From the NCBI GenBank assembly GCA_024743195.1, contig JANSXE010000015.1:20454-84453 (forward strand): 64,000 nt of DNA. Direction: 5' to 3'. The DNA is from Alphaproteobacteria bacterium. GTDB taxonomy: Bacteria > Pseudomonadota > Alphaproteobacteria > UBA8366 > Aestuariispiraceae. The stretch's first letter is position 1. Every line of letters starts with the position of its first letter. This document shows positions 18,325-27,230 of the stretch, piece by piece. Position numbers and translations under genes: made by a program. The notes beneath the pieces were generated by a model. It did not search any database. It saw only the letters and a list, made by a program, of their open reading frames with translations, and had not been told where the DNA came from.

Positions 18325-20283
18325 TCAGTCATCCTCGTCAATCACCCCGCGGCCCAGCGCCGCCTCACCCGCATCATGATCGCGCCACAAGGCCATGCGG
18401 CGCGCCTCCAGGGCCTCGAGCCCCTCGGTCTTCAGCCCCTCGGACTTCAGGCCAGGCGCCGCGTCGCCCGGCGCTCCGCCCGCGTCCGCCGAATTCGCCG
18501 ACGCCGGCCTAACCCCGCGCACCACCTCGGCGCGCAGCACACCCTGGCTTCTGATCAGCAGGATATGATCCAACGCCGCCTGCGCCTCCTCCGCCGAGGC
18601 GTCGGGCCGCGCCTGCCGCGCCAACTGAAAGAGCCGCGCATCCCCGATCAGACGCAGGGCGTCGTTATCCCCGTGTTCGGTGAAGTGGTTGCGCACGCGC
18701 TCGGAATCAAGCGGTTCCCCCAAGGCTGCGAGTTTTTGTAAGGCGCGTCTTACTTTGTCAAGGTCGGCGTCGAAGACGAACCGGTCGAGCGCCTCCTCGA
18801 ACCCGTCGATCAGGTCCGGATGGTTGGCCAGGGTGGCCAGCACCACCTGTTGCTGCCGGCGCGAGAGGCCCTGCGCCCGCCCCGACAGCGCCGCGCCCAG
18901 AGGTTCGGCAGCATGCGGCGCGCTGGAGACCGGCCGCCAGGGCGCGCCGCGCCGCCCGCCAACACCACCCGAACGCCCCTGCGGCCCCGGCCGGCTGCGC
19001 CGGCGCGCCAACTCCCACAGACGGTCGTTGAAGGCGCGGAAATACTGCTTGCGGACCGTCTCGTCCTCGATCCGCCCGGCGAGCTGTTTGAGCCGGCTTT
19101 CCAGGTCGGCGCGGCGTTCCGGCGTGTCGGTCGGCGACCGGTCGCGCTCGGCTTCCCAGAGCACCTGCGAGAGCGGCCGCGCCGCCGTCAGCGTCGCGCG
19201 CATCGCCGCCGTCCCCTGCGCGGCGATCAAGCTGTCCGGGTCCTCCCCCGGCGGCAGGAAGGCGAAGCGCAGGCTCTTGCCGGGCTGAAGCCGGGGCAGC
19301 GCGCGCTCGGCCGCGCGCAGGGCCGCGCGACCCCCCGCCGCGTCGCCGTCGAGACACAGGATCGGCTCCTCCGCCACCCGCCACAGCGCCGCGATCTGCG
19401 CCTCCGTCACCGCAGTGCCGAGCGGCGCGACCGCGCCCTCGAAGCCGGCCTGGGCGAGCGCGATCACGTCCATATAGCCTTCCGCGACGAGCAGGTCCGC
19501 CCTCTCCTTGCGCACCGCCTCGCGCGCCTCGCCCAGATGATAGAGGGTGCGGCTCTTGTCGAAGAGCGGCGTGTCGGGGGAGTTGATGTATTTTCCAATC
19601 CCCTTCGCCTTGGCGTCGCCCATGAAGCGGCCGCCGAAGGCGATCCACCGCCCGCGCGCGTCCGCGATCGGGAACATGATCCGGTCGCGGAACAGCGGGT
19701 AGGGGCTGCGGCCCGCCTCCGGCTGGCGGTAGAGGCCGACCTCGATCAGCGCCTCCATCGCGATCGCCTGCGTCTTGGCGGCGTCGGCCAACGCGTCGCG
19801 ATCGTCCGGCGCGAAGCCGAGCGAGAAGCGCCCGATCGTCTCCTCCGTCAGCCCGCGTCCTTTGAGATAGGCGAGCGCGGCGCGGCCGGCCGGCGCGCGC
19901 AGCTGGCGCTCATACCAGGCGACGGCGAAGCCCATCACCTCGTAGAGGCTCTTGCGGCGTTCGGCCCGCTCGCGCTCCTGCGGGCTGGTCTGGGGCATGT
20001 CCAGGCCCGCCTCGCCGGCCAGGCGCTCGACCGCCTCCGGGAAGCTCAGCCCCTCGGTCTTCATCAGCCAGGAGAAATGGTCGCCATGCTCGCCGGTCGA
20101 GAAGCAGTGGAAGAACCCCTTGTCCTCGACGACGTGGAAGCTCGGCGTCTTCTCGTTGGTGAAGGGCGAGACGCCCCACCAGTCGCCGCGCCCCTTCTGG
20201 CGCAGCTGCACGCGCCGCCCGACCAGTTGGACGAGCGAGAGGCGGCTGCGGATGTCGTCCAGAAAGCTGGGCGGAAAGGCCAT
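18325..20283 (-). CDS. dnaG: DNA primase
   Basis: Makes RNA primers for replication; 652 aa. The N-terminal zinc-finger domain keeps the fold sequence (SPFTNEKTPSFHV, KGFFHCFSTGEHGDHF) but three of the four usual zinc ligands are replaced: Ser39 and Thr42 for the CxxH pair, and Thr63 for the last Cys; only Cys60 remains. The TOPRIM catalytic core is intact (LLVAEGYMDVIALAQAG, ILCLDGDAAGGRAALRAAE). The C-terminal half carries the DnaB-binding region. The gene is divergent from the cupin gene and upstream of rpoD. Either this lineage has a zinc-free primase, or the site is not needed. Confidence 0.97.
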   Translation of the reverse strand: MAFPPSFLDDIRSRLSLVQLVGRRVQLRQKGRGDWWGVSPFTNEKTPSFHVVEDKGFFHCFSTGEHGDHFSWLMKTEGLSFPEAVERLAGEAGLDMPQTSPQERERAERRKSLYEVMGFAVAWYERQLRAPAGRAALAYLKGRGLTEETIGRFSLGFAPDDRDALADAAKTQAIAMEALIEVGLYRQPEAGRSPYPLFRDRIMFPIADARGRWIAFGGRFMGDAKAKGIGKYINSPDTPLFDKSRTLYHLGEAREAVRKERADLLVAEGYMDVIALAQAGFEGAVAPLGTAVTEAQIAALWRVAEEPILCLDGDAAGGRAALRAAERALPRLQPGKSLRFAFLPPGEDPDSLIAAQGTAAMRATLTAARPLSQVLWEAERDRSPTDTPERRADLESRLKQLAGRIEDETVRKQYFRAFNDRLWELARRRSRPGPQGRSGGVGGRRGAPWRPVSSAPHAAEPLGAALSGRAQGLSRRQQQVVLATLANHPDLIDGFEEALDRFVFDADLDKVRRALQKLAALGEPLDSERVRNHFTEHGDNDALRLIGDARLFQLARQARPDASAEEAQAALDHILLIRSQGVLRAEVVRGVRPASANSADAGGAPGDAAPGLKSEGLKTEGLEALEARRMALWRDHDAGEAALGRGVIDEDD

Positions 20284-20384
20284 GTCTGTCCTTGGGTCCG
20301 TCTCGGAGGCTGTCCCTGGTCAAATCGGGTCGTCTGCGCGATGCTGCGTGCGTCCGCGCGCCTGGGCCCGAGAGGATATCAGAC

Positions 20385-20870
20385 ATGAGCGATCCGTCAG
20401 CACCCCCTGTCAAGCTGGACCCGTCGGACATCGCGCCGCGCGTCGGCTCCAGCCTCTACCCTGAGGCTTTCCGCGCGCTCTGCGAGGGGCGCCTGAAGCG
20501 CGCGCTCGGCGACGCCTTCGGGGTGAGCCAATTCGGCGTCAACCTGACGGAGCTGCCGCCCGGGGTCGCGACCGCGCACCGCCACTGGCACGCGGCGGAG
20601 GACGAGTTCGTCTTCGTGCTCGACGGCGAGGCGGTGCTGGTGACGGAGGCCGGCGAAACGCCGATTCGCGCCGGCGAGTGCGCGGGCTTCCCCGCCGGCC
20701 GCGCCGACGGCCATATGATCGTCAACCGCAGCGACGCGCCGGTGCGGCTCCTGGAGATCGGCAGCCGGTCTTCCGGAGACGCCGCGTTCTATCCCGACAT
20801 CGACCTCGCCTGCCGCAAGGAGCGCGGCGCAATGCGCTTCTTCCGCAAGGACGGCGCGCCCTACGATTGA
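20385..20870 (+). CDS. Cupin domain protein
   Basis: A 161-aa single-domain cupin. The metal site can be seen in PPGVATAHRHWHAAEDEFVF (two His and a Glu) and the second cupin motif in GECAGFPAGRADGHMIVNRS. An AGAGGA ribosome binding site lies about 9 nt before the ATG at 20385. Such proteins bind a metal and act on or sense small sugars or acids; the exact role is unknown. Its last 10 bp overlap the end of the convergent membrane-protein gene. Confidence 0.85.
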   Translation: MSDPSAPPVKLDPSDIAPRVGSSLYPEAFRALCEGRLKRALGDAFGVSQFGVNLTELPPGVATAHRHWHAAEDEFVFVLDGEAVLVTEAGETPIRAGECAGFPAGRADGHMIVNRSDAPVRLLEIGSRSSGDAAFYPDIDLACRKERGAMRFFRKDGAPYD

Positions 20871-21682
20871 GGCGGCGCGCCGTGTCCGTCGGCCAGTTCG
20901 AGATAGGCCGCCGACAGGGTCGAGACGCCGAGCGCGATGGCGACGTAGCGGATCGCCTCATTGAGAAGCGCCAGCAGCGCGATCCCCGTCGCGGTCTCGA
21001 GCAGGCCGACGGCGCCGAAGACGCCGGCCAGCAGATTGACCGGCATGGCGCCCACCAGTCCGATCAGGACCGGCAACACCAGGATGAAGAACATCGCCGC
21101 CGAGCGCCTGCGCGTCGCCGCCCAGGCGGCGCGCAGGCCGAATTCCTTGCGCCCAATCGCGGCCGCCGGCAGGGCGAGCGACAGCCGCGCGAAGACGATG
21201 AGCCCCAGGACATAGACCAGGCCGATCGCCGCAAAGCCCGCCGGCCCCAGCACCGCGGTCGCGATCGCGACCAAGGGCGAGAGCAGGAACACCGCCAGGA
21301 ACATCAGCAGCACGATGCCGATCAGCAGCAAGAGAAACCGCGTCTTCTCGCGCCGCCATTTCAACGCCTCGGCGACGGTCACGGCCTCGCCCGGCACCAG
21401 GTACTTCCGATGCCAGGCGACGGCGAACATGACGTAGAAGAGGATCTGCAGAACCAGCAGCATCAAGAAGGCGAGCGGCACGCTGGGCGGCACCCCCTGC
21501 ATCGGGTCGCCCATGGTGATCGCCGCCTCGGGGACGACGAGCGTCGTCAAGGTCCCGATCAGCGCCAGCGCGATCACCGGCGGAGTCGCGATCATCAGAA
21601 GATCGCGCCGCGTCGCCACCAGGTAGCCGAAAGACGTCCCGATGCAGCGCAGCGGGGAGAAGTCGCGGGTCTGAGGCGTCAC
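20861..21682 (-). CDS. Multi-pass membrane protein
   Basis: A 273-aa inner-membrane protein with about five or six helices (for example LLMIATPPVIALALIGTLTT, VPLAFLMLLVLQILFYVMF, FLLLLIGIVLLMFLAVFLL, AAMFFILVLPVLIGLVGAM). It resembles uncharacterised membrane proteins of the YciC/GlpQ-membrane-domain type, but the family is not certain. Its start overlaps the stop of the methyltransferase gene by 4 bp, so the two are coupled. Confidence 0.78.
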   Translation of the reverse strand: MTPQTRDFSPLRCIGTSFGYLVATRRDLLMIATPPVIALALIGTLTTLVVPEAAITMGDPMQGVPPSVPLAFLMLLVLQILFYVMFAVAWHRKYLVPGEAVTVAEALKWRREKTRFLLLLIGIVLLMFLAVFLLSPLVAIATAVLGPAGFAAIGLVYVLGLIVFARLSLALPAAAIGRKEFGLRAAWAATRRRSAAMFFILVLPVLIGLVGAMPVNLLAGVFGAVGLLETATGIALLALLNEAIRYVAIALGVSTLSAAYLELADGHGAPPQS

Positions 21683-22704
21683 GCCGTTCCTCCTCGCGTG
21701 CGGGCTGGCGGAACGGCGGCGGGGGCGAGATCGCCCGCGGGCCGCTCCACGGTTTGCAGCGCGTCCGCCAGCCGGTGGCGCGCGGAGCCGGGGCGCATCG
21801 GCTTCTGCTGGCTCTCATGCGGGGCCCAGCCATGCAGATACACGATGTCGAAGGTCGCCTGGATGCGGCCGTCCGGCCCGGCGTGGCGCTCCGCATAGAG
21901 GCGCGCCGCCTCGGTGAAGAGCGCGCGCGGCGGAACGCCTCGCGGCCCCTGCGCCATCGCCGCCGTCTCGCCCATCGCCCGCAACTCGGCCGCCAGATGG
22001 AAGAAGGTCTCGTAGGTCACGGTCAGACGGTCGAAATCGACGACCGGCAGCGCGAAGCCTGCGCGCTGCATCAGCGCGCCCGCGTCCTGCAGCGCCAGCG
22101 TCGGCGCGACGCGCGGCGCGGCGCCGCCGCGGACGCGGTCCTCCGCCTCGACCATCACCGCGCGCAACTCCGCCAACGTGTCGCCGCCGAGCGCGGCGGC
22201 CAGGAACAGCCCGTCCGGCTTCAAGGCGCGGTTGATCTGGATGAGCGCGCCGGGCAGGTCCTCCACCCAATGCAGGGCGAGAGAACTGATCACCAGATCG
22301 AAACTCTCCTCCCGCACCGGCAGCCAGGCGGGGTCGGCGGCGAAGACGGCGGCGCCCGTTCGCGCCTGCCCAGTCCGCGCCTGCCCAGTTCGCGCCTGCC
22401 CAGTCCGCGCTTGCCCAGTCCGCGCTTGGGCAACCGCCGCCATCTCCGGCGAGAGATCGCAGCCGACCAGCCGGCCGACGCCCGCCGCCTCCGGGAGGCG
22501 CGCCGCCAGCGCCCCCTTGCGGCAGCCGATCTCCAGCGCCAGCGGGAAGGTCCGTGCGACGTCCAGCAGCCGGTCGGCCAGACGCTCCGCCGCCTCTACG
22601 AACAGGAACTCGGCCGCGTCGTCGCGCGCCGCCGCACGCGCGCGCCGGCGGCGTTGCAGCCGCGGGTCGAACAGGCCCTGATCGCTTGGCGCACCTTGGG
22701 TCAT
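21679..22704 (-). CDS. Class I SAM methyltransferase (BioC/NDUFAF5-like) with an internal repeat
   Basis: A 341-aa methyltransferase of the group that includes BioC and the mitochondrial complex I assembly factor NDUFAF5. Motif I is FPLALEIGCRKGALAARL, the acidic loop is GCDLSPEMA, and SLALHWVEDLPGALIQINRA is typical of this group. Between strands 2 and 3 (about residues 95-120) the peptide ARTGQ is repeated in tandem, encoded by a 15-bp repeat. The frame is open to 22956, but the family-like N-terminus (MTQGAPSDQGLFDPRL) begins at 22704. Confidence 0.85.
   Translation of the reverse strand: MTQGAPSDQGLFDPRLQRRRRARAAARDDAAEFLFVEAAERLADRLLDVARTFPLALEIGCRKGALAARLPEAAGVGRLVGCDLSPEMAAVAQARTGQARTGQARTGQARTGQARTGAAVFAADPAWLPVREESFDLVISSLALHWVEDLPGALIQINRALKPDGLFLAAALGGDTLAELRAVMVEAEDRVRGGAAPRVAPTLALQDAGALMQRAGFALPVVDFDRLTVTYETFFHLAAELRAMGETAAMAQGPRGVPPRALFTEAARLYAERHAGPDGRIQATFDIVYLHGWAPHESQQKPMRPGSARHRLADALQTVERPAGDLAPAAVPPARTRGGTA
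22361..22430. repeat. 15-bp tandem repeat inside the methyltransferase gene
   Basis: About 4.7 copies of a 15-bp unit, CGCGCCTGCCCAGTC with minor changes, encoding ARTGQ repeats on the minus strand. The unit length keeps the frame, so copy number can vary without breaking the protein. Confidence 0.9.
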
Positions 22705-22846
22705 GGCCGGAATATGGCGAGGCGCCCCCGGCGAGGCAAAGGCTTTATCCTCCAGGCCCCGAGGCGCCGCTTGAGGCGGCGGCGCGCTTGCGCCTACACT
22801 TCCGCGAAAGTCGTGCCCGAACGGACGGAATCGGAGGAGCGAACCC

Positions 22847-23491
22847 ATGAGTGCGGTGAGCGAAGCGCGCGACGCGGCGGTGGCGGAGACGGTGGCCCGG
22901 ATCCGCGCGCTGGAAGCGCAAGGCGGCGTCACCCGAGAGACGCTGGCGAAGATCAAGGACGCGCTGATCGCGCTCGGCCTGCGCAGCGATCTGTTTCCCG
23001 AGGAGGATTTCCCGCCGCCCGAGAGCGGGACCGGGGATCGGCTCTACCGTCTCTCGATGGATTCCGACGACCGCTTCGCGCTCTATTTGAACCGCGGGAC
23101 GGGCGACAAGGACACGCCGCCGCACGACCACACGACCTGGGCCTGCGTCGTCGGCGTGCGCGGTCAGGAGCACAACAAGTTCTACCGACGCACTGACGAT
23201 CGCGCGACGCCCGGCCGCGGGACGGTGGAGGTGGTCGCGGAGAAGACGGTCGAGCCCGGAACCGGCGTCGCCATGACGCCGGACGACATCCATTCGATCC
23301 ATATGCGCGGGCCGGGGGTGAAGATGCATCTCCATATGTACGGTCTGGCCATCCATCGCCTGTCGGGGCGGGTGAAATACGACGTCGAGACGGGAACCTA
23401 CGAGCATTTCGAGGCGCATCCCGACACCGTCGCGATGGAGGGGCGCGCCGCCGACCCGATGCTGCCCGCCGACGCAGAGACGCGGGCGTGA
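22847..23491 (+). CDS. Cysteine dioxygenase-like thiol dioxygenase
   Basis: A 214-aa cupin-type thiol dioxygenase. The iron ligands are in PPHDHTTWACVVG (His93, His95) and DDIHSIHMRGPGVKMHLHMY (His149), and EHNKFYRR matches the family. Family members oxidise cysteine or 3-mercaptopropionate to a sulfinate. GGAGGAG precedes the ATG. The stop overlaps the GTG start of the four-domain rhodanese gene, so sulfur chemistry is shared between the two products. It may use cysteine, mercaptopropionate or another thiol. Confidence 0.85.
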   Translation: MSAVSEARDAAVAETVARIRALEAQGGVTRETLAKIKDALIALGLRSDLFPEEDFPPPESGTGDRLYRLSMDSDDRFALYLNRGTGDKDTPPHDHTTWACVVGVRGQEHNKFYRRTDDRATPGRGTVEVVAEKTVEPGTGVAMTPDDIHSIHMRGPGVKMHLHMYGLAIHRLSGRVKYDVETGTYEHFEAHPDTVAMEGRAADPMLPADAETRA

Positions 23492-25113
23492 GCGCGCCCG
23501 GGCGGATCGACGCGGCCGATTTGCGCGCCCGCCTGATCGCCGCCGATCGGGGGGAGGCGGAGATCGCCCCGCTCGACGTGCGCGAGGAGGGGGAGTTCGG
23601 CCGGCGCCACCTGCTGCGCGCGGTCAATGTCCCGCTCAGCCGCTTCGAACTGCTGATCCGCCCGCTGGTCCCGCGGCGGGCCGCGCCCATCGTGCTGATG
23701 GATGCGGCCGACGGCCGGGCGGAGCGGGCGGCCGACCTGCTCGCCGCCGCCGGCTATGGCGACGTCGCGATCCTGGCGGGCGGGATCGAGGCCTGGGGCG
23801 ACGCGGGCTTCGAGCTGTTCAGCGGCGTCAACGTGCCCTCCAAGCTGTTCGGCGAATACATCGAGCATCGCTACGACACGCCGCGGCTTTCGGCCGAGGA
23901 GCTCAAGGCGAAGCTCGATGCGGGCGAAGACCTCGTGGTGCTGGACAGCCGTCCGCTGTCCGAGTTTCACGCCATGAACATCCCGACCGGGATCAACACG
24001 CCGGGCGCCGAGCTGGTCCATCGCATCCGCCGCGTCGCGCCCGATCCCAAGACCGCCGTGATCGTCAATTGCGCCGGGCGCACCCGCTCGATCATCGGCG
24101 CGCAGTCGCTGATCAACGCCGGCCTGGAGAACCCGGTCTTCGCCCTGACGAACGGGACCATGGGCTGGCATCTGGCCGGGCTGGCGTTGGAGACCGGACA
24201 GACGCGGCGCGCGCCGGAGCCCGATGCGGCCGCGCGCGCCTGGGCGCAGCAAGCCGCCCGCCGCGTTGCCGGGCGCTTCGGCGTGCGCACGCTCGACCCG
24301 TCCGAAGCGGCGCGCCTGCGCGCCGATCCGGCGCGCACGACCTATCTGCTCGACGTGCGCGATCCGGCCGAGTTCGAGGCCGGCCGGCCGGCCGGCGCCG
24401 TGAGCGCCCCCGGCGGCCAGTTGGTGCAGGCGACCGACCGCTATGTCGGCGTGCTGGGGGCGCGGCTGATCCTGACCGACGACGACGGCGTGCGCGCGAC
24501 CATGACGGCGAGTTGGCTGATCCAGATGGGCTGGCCGGAGGTGTATGTTCTGGACGGCGGGCCGCCGGGCGCCGAGGCGGGACGGGAGGCCGGGCCGCCC
24601 TCGCAGCAGATTCCGGAGCTCTGCCAGTTCGCCCAGGGGTTCATCGCCCCGGAGGATGTGTCGGCGCTGGACGAGACGGTCCCGATTCTCGACCTCTCGA
24701 CCAGCCTGGAGCACAAGCAGGGCCACGTGCCGGGCGCCCGCTTCGCGATCCGCACCGACCTGATCAAGGAATTGGGCGATCTGGCGGCGTCGCGGCTGAT
24801 CGTGCTGACGGCGCGCGACGAACGCCTCGCGCGGCTCGCCGCCAACGACCTGACCCGCGCCGGCGTGCATCGGGTGCGGGTCCTGCGCGGCGGCTTCGAC
24901 GCCTGGCGGGCCGAAGGCCGCGCGGTCGAGACAGGCCTGCGCGACCCGCTCTCCGACCCCAAGCGCGACGTCTATGAGCGCCCCTACGATCTTGAGGACG
25001 GGGTCGAGGAGGCGATGCAGGCCTATCTCGATTGGGAGATCGAGCTGATCCGCCAGATCGAACGGGACGGCACCCTGACCTTCCCCGAGTTCGCGCCCGC
25101 GGAAACCGCATAG
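23488..25113 (+). CDS. Four-domain rhodanese-like sulfurtransferase
   Basis: A 541-aa protein made of four consecutive rhodanese folds (about residues 8-110, 133-240, 268-375 and 393-500). Only domain 2 has an active-site cysteine, Cys195 in VIVNCAGRTRSI. The matching loops of domains 1, 3 and 4 (LMDAADGRAER, LTDDDGVRAT, LTARDERLAR) lack Cys, so those are probably structural or binding domains. It starts with GTG inside the stop of the thiol-dioxygenase gene. A role in handling persulfide or sulfite produced near the dioxygenase is inferred. Confidence 0.88.
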   Translation: MSAPGRIDAADLRARLIAADRGEAEIAPLDVREEGEFGRRHLLRAVNVPLSRFELLIRPLVPRRAAPIVLMDAADGRAERAADLLAAAGYGDVAILAGGIEAWGDAGFELFSGVNVPSKLFGEYIEHRYDTPRLSAEELKAKLDAGEDLVVLDSRPLSEFHAMNIPTGINTPGAELVHRIRRVAPDPKTAVIVNCAGRTRSIIGAQSLINAGLENPVFALTNGTMGWHLAGLALETGQTRRAPEPDAAARAWAQQAARRVAGRFGVRTLDPSEAARLRADPARTTYLLDVRDPAEFEAGRPAGAVSAPGGQLVQATDRYVGVLGARLILTDDDGVRATMTASWLIQMGWPEVYVLDGGPPGAEAGREAGPPSQQIPELCQFAQGFIAPEDVSALDETVPILDLSTSLEHKQGHVPGARFAIRTDLIKELGDLAASRLIVLTARDERLARLAANDLTRAGVHRVRVLRGGFDAWRAEGRAVETGLRDPLSDPKRDVYERPYDLEDGVEEAMQAYLDWEIELIRQIERDGTLTFPEFAPAETA

Positions 25114-25121
25114 GCCCTCGG

Positions 25122-25952
25122 ATGCGCCGCTCGCCCCTAGCCCCCGATCCCGTCGGCGCGGCGGAAGTCGGGGCCCGACCGGCCTGGGCGCGCGCCTTGG
25201 GGCGCGGCCTGGGGCGCGGCAGGGCGGCGGCGCGGCGGCTGCTGGACGGGGCGTTGCCGCCGCGCTGCCCAGCCTGCGGCGTGGTGGTGGGCGAAACGGG
25301 CGTTCTCTGCGCCGAGTGCTGGGGCGCGCTGTCCTTCCTGGAGCCGCCGCTCTGCGTGCAGTGCGGCTATCCGTTCGAACTGGATTTCGGGGAGCCGGTG
25401 GCGTGCGGGGCCTGCCTCGCCCGGGCGCCGGCCTTCGACCGGGCGCGCGCCGTCTTCGCCTATGACGAGGCCAGCCGGTCGATGCTGCTCGACTTCAAGC
25501 ATGGCGACCGCACGGATCTGGCCCCGGCGCTGGCCCGCTGGATGGCGCGGGCCGGGGCGGAGCTGTTGGCCGACGCCGACCTGATCGCGCCCGTGCCGCT
25601 GCATCCGCGCCGGCTCTGGCGGCGGCGCTACAATCAGGCGGCGCTGCTGGCGCAGGCGTTGGCCGGCCCCGCGGAGGTTCCACTGAGCGTCGACCTGCTG
25701 CAGCGCCGGCGCAACACGCCGAGCCAGGGCCGTCTGTCGGCCAAGGGCAGGCGGCGCAACGTGGCCGGCGCCTTCCTGGTCCGCCCCGCGCGGCGCCCGA
25801 CGGTGTCGGGCAAGCGGATTCTCTTGATCGACGACGTGATGACCACCGGCGCGACGGCGGAGGCCTGCGCCAAAGCCTTGAAACGGGCCGGGGCGTCGGG
25901 GGTCGACCTGCTGACGCTGGCGCGCGTGGTGCGGCCGACGACGGCCGAGTGA
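25122..25952 (+). CDS. comF: ComF family phosphoribosyltransferase-like protein
   Basis: A 276-aa ComF homologue. Zinc-binding cysteine pairs lie in RCPACGVVVGE, LCAECWG and CVQCGYPF...CGACL (about residues 45-95), and the PRPP-type motif RILLIDDVMTTGATAEAC is near the C-terminus. In competent bacteria ComF helps take up single-stranded DNA; elsewhere its role is unclear. It starts 8 bp after the rhodanese gene, so it is probably co-transcribed. Confidence 0.88.
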   Translation: MRRSPLAPDPVGAAEVGARPAWARALGRGLGRGRAAARRLLDGALPPRCPACGVVVGETGVLCAECWGALSFLEPPLCVQCGYPFELDFGEPVACGACLARAPAFDRARAVFAYDEASRSMLLDFKHGDRTDLAPALARWMARAGAELLADADLIAPVPLHPRRLWRRRYNQAALLAQALAGPAEVPLSVDLLQRRRNTPSQGRLSAKGRRRNVAGAFLVRPARRPTVSGKRILLIDDVMTTGATAEACAKALKRAGASGVDLLTLARVVRPTTAE

Positions 25953-25963
25953 TCGGCGCGCGG

Positions 25964-25991
25964 TTGGCAAGCGCCCGCGCGTCCCTATATC
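25964..25991 (+). promoter_or_regulatory. Candidate sigma-70 promoter for grxC
   Basis: TTGGCA at 25964-25969 and TATATC at 25986-25991, separated by 16 bp. It sits just after the comF stop and about 95 bp before grxC, where a start of transcription is expected. Confidence 0.45.
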
Positions 25992-26007
25992 GTGCGGGGG
26001 AATTCAG

Positions 26008-26027
26008 GCCCCGGATTGATCCGGGGC
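26008..26027. other. Short perfect hairpin between comF and grxC
   Basis: GCCCCGGAT (26008-26016) and ATCCGGGGC (26019-26027) are perfect complements with a tight turn. No T-run follows, so it is either a weak bidirectional terminator for comF or a structured grxC leader. Confidence 0.4.
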
Positions 26028-26087
26028 GGGGGAGCGGCGCCGCGACGCCGACGGGACTGAGGCAAGTCAGGCAAGCGAGAGAATATC

Positions 26088-26351
26088 ATGGCGCATGTGG
26101 AAGTCTACGCCCGCCCGATGTGCGGCTTCTGTTTCAAAGCGAAGAAGCTGCTCGCCAAGAAGTCGGTCGATTTCGTCGAATACGACATCTGGGAAGAAGC
26201 CGGCCGCAAGGACGAGATGGTCGAACGCAGCGGCGGCGCGACCACCGTGCCGCAGATCTTCATCGACGGCCGCCCGATCGGCGGCTGCGACGAGTTGATG
26301 ACGCTCGAGGCGCGCGGCGAGCTCGACAAGCTCTTGGAGACGGCGGCGTGA
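26088..26351 (+). CDS. grxC: Glutaredoxin 3 (GrxC type)
   Basis: An 87-aa glutathione-dependent disulfide reductase. The redox centre CGFC is in YARPMCGFCFKAKKLL; the usual dithiol form is CPYC, so this is a CGFC variant. The cis-Pro glutathione site TTVPQIFIDGRPIGGCDEL is intact. Its stop overlaps the GTG start of the nitrilase-family gene, a common alphaproteobacterial pair. Confidence 0.95.
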   Translation: MAHVEVYARPMCGFCFKAKKLLAKKSVDFVEYDIWEEAGRKDEMVERSGGATTVPQIFIDGRPIGGCDELMTLEARGELDKLLETAA

Positions 26352-27214
26352 GCGGCGCGGCGGATCGGACGCGGCTGACCGTCGCCTGCGCGCAGCTCTG
26401 CTCGACGACCGAGCCGGCGCGCAATCTCGCCCTCGCCTCCGATCTGGTGCGCGAGGCGGCGGGCCGGGGCGCGCAGCTCGTCGGCCTGCCGGAAGTGGTC
26501 AACCTGATGCAGGTGAACCGCAAGGAGGCCGTCGCGGCCGCCCGCACGGAAGACGAGGACGAGAGCCTCGCAGGCTTCCGCGCGCTGGCCGAGGAGCTGG
26601 GGATCTGGCTGCATGTCGGCTCGCTGTCGCTCAAGATCGCGGGCGAGGAGCGGCTCGCCAACCGCGGCTTGCTGATCGACCCGAAAGGCGCGATCCGCGG
26701 GCGCTACGACAAGATCCACATGTTCGACGTCGACCTCGAGGGCGGCGAGAGCTATCGCGAGAGCAACGGCTACCGCCCCGGCGGCCATGCGGAGCTGGTG
26801 GAGACGCCGTGGGGCGGCTACGGGATGAGCGTCTGCTACGATGTGCGCTTCCCGCATCTCTATCGCGACCTCGCCAAGGCCGGCGCGCGGATGCTGGCCG
26901 TGCCCGCCGCCTTCACGCGCAAGACCGGCCGGGCGCATTGGCATGTGCTGTTGCGCGCGCGCGCGATCGAGAACGGCTGCTTCGTCCTCGCCCCCGCGCA
27001 GACCGGCGTGCATGAGGACGGCCGCGAGACCTACGGCCATGCGCTGATCGTCGCGCCCTGGGGCGAGGTGCTGGACGACGCGGGCGAAGAACCCGGCCTG
27101 GCGGTCGCGGAGATCGATCTCAGCGAGGTCGATCGGGTGCGGAGCATGGTGCCCTCGCTCTCCAACGACCGACCCTACGACGCGCCGCGGCGGTTGGGGC
27201 TGGCGGCGGAGTGA
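26348..27214 (+). CDS. Carbon-nitrogen hydrolase (Nit1/deaminated-glutathione amidase-like)
   Basis: A 288-aa nitrilase-superfamily hydrolase. The catalytic triad can be read as Glu in [11 protein letters not shown], Lys in [12 protein letters not shown] and Cys in [19 protein letters not shown]. The sequence resembles the Nit1 group that hydrolyses the amide of deaminated glutathione, which fits the coupling to a glutaredoxin gene. The start is GTG at 26348, overlapping the grxC stop. Confidence 0.9.
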   Translation: MSGAADRTRLTVACAQLCSTTEPARNLALASDLVREAAGRGAQLVGLPEVVNLMQVNRKEAVAAARTEDEDESLAGFRALAEELGIWLHVGSLSLKIAGEERLANRGLLIDPKGAIRGRYDKIHMFDVDLEGGESYRESNGYRPGGHAELVETPWGGYGMSVCYDVRFPHLYRDLAKAGARMLAVPAAFTRKTGRAHWHVLLRARAIENGCFVLAPAQTGVHEDGRETYGHALIVAPWGEVLDDAGEEPGLAVAEIDLSEVDRVRSMVPSLSNDRPYDAPRRLGLAAE

Positions 27215-27230
27215 CGGCGCGCGCCGCGTC

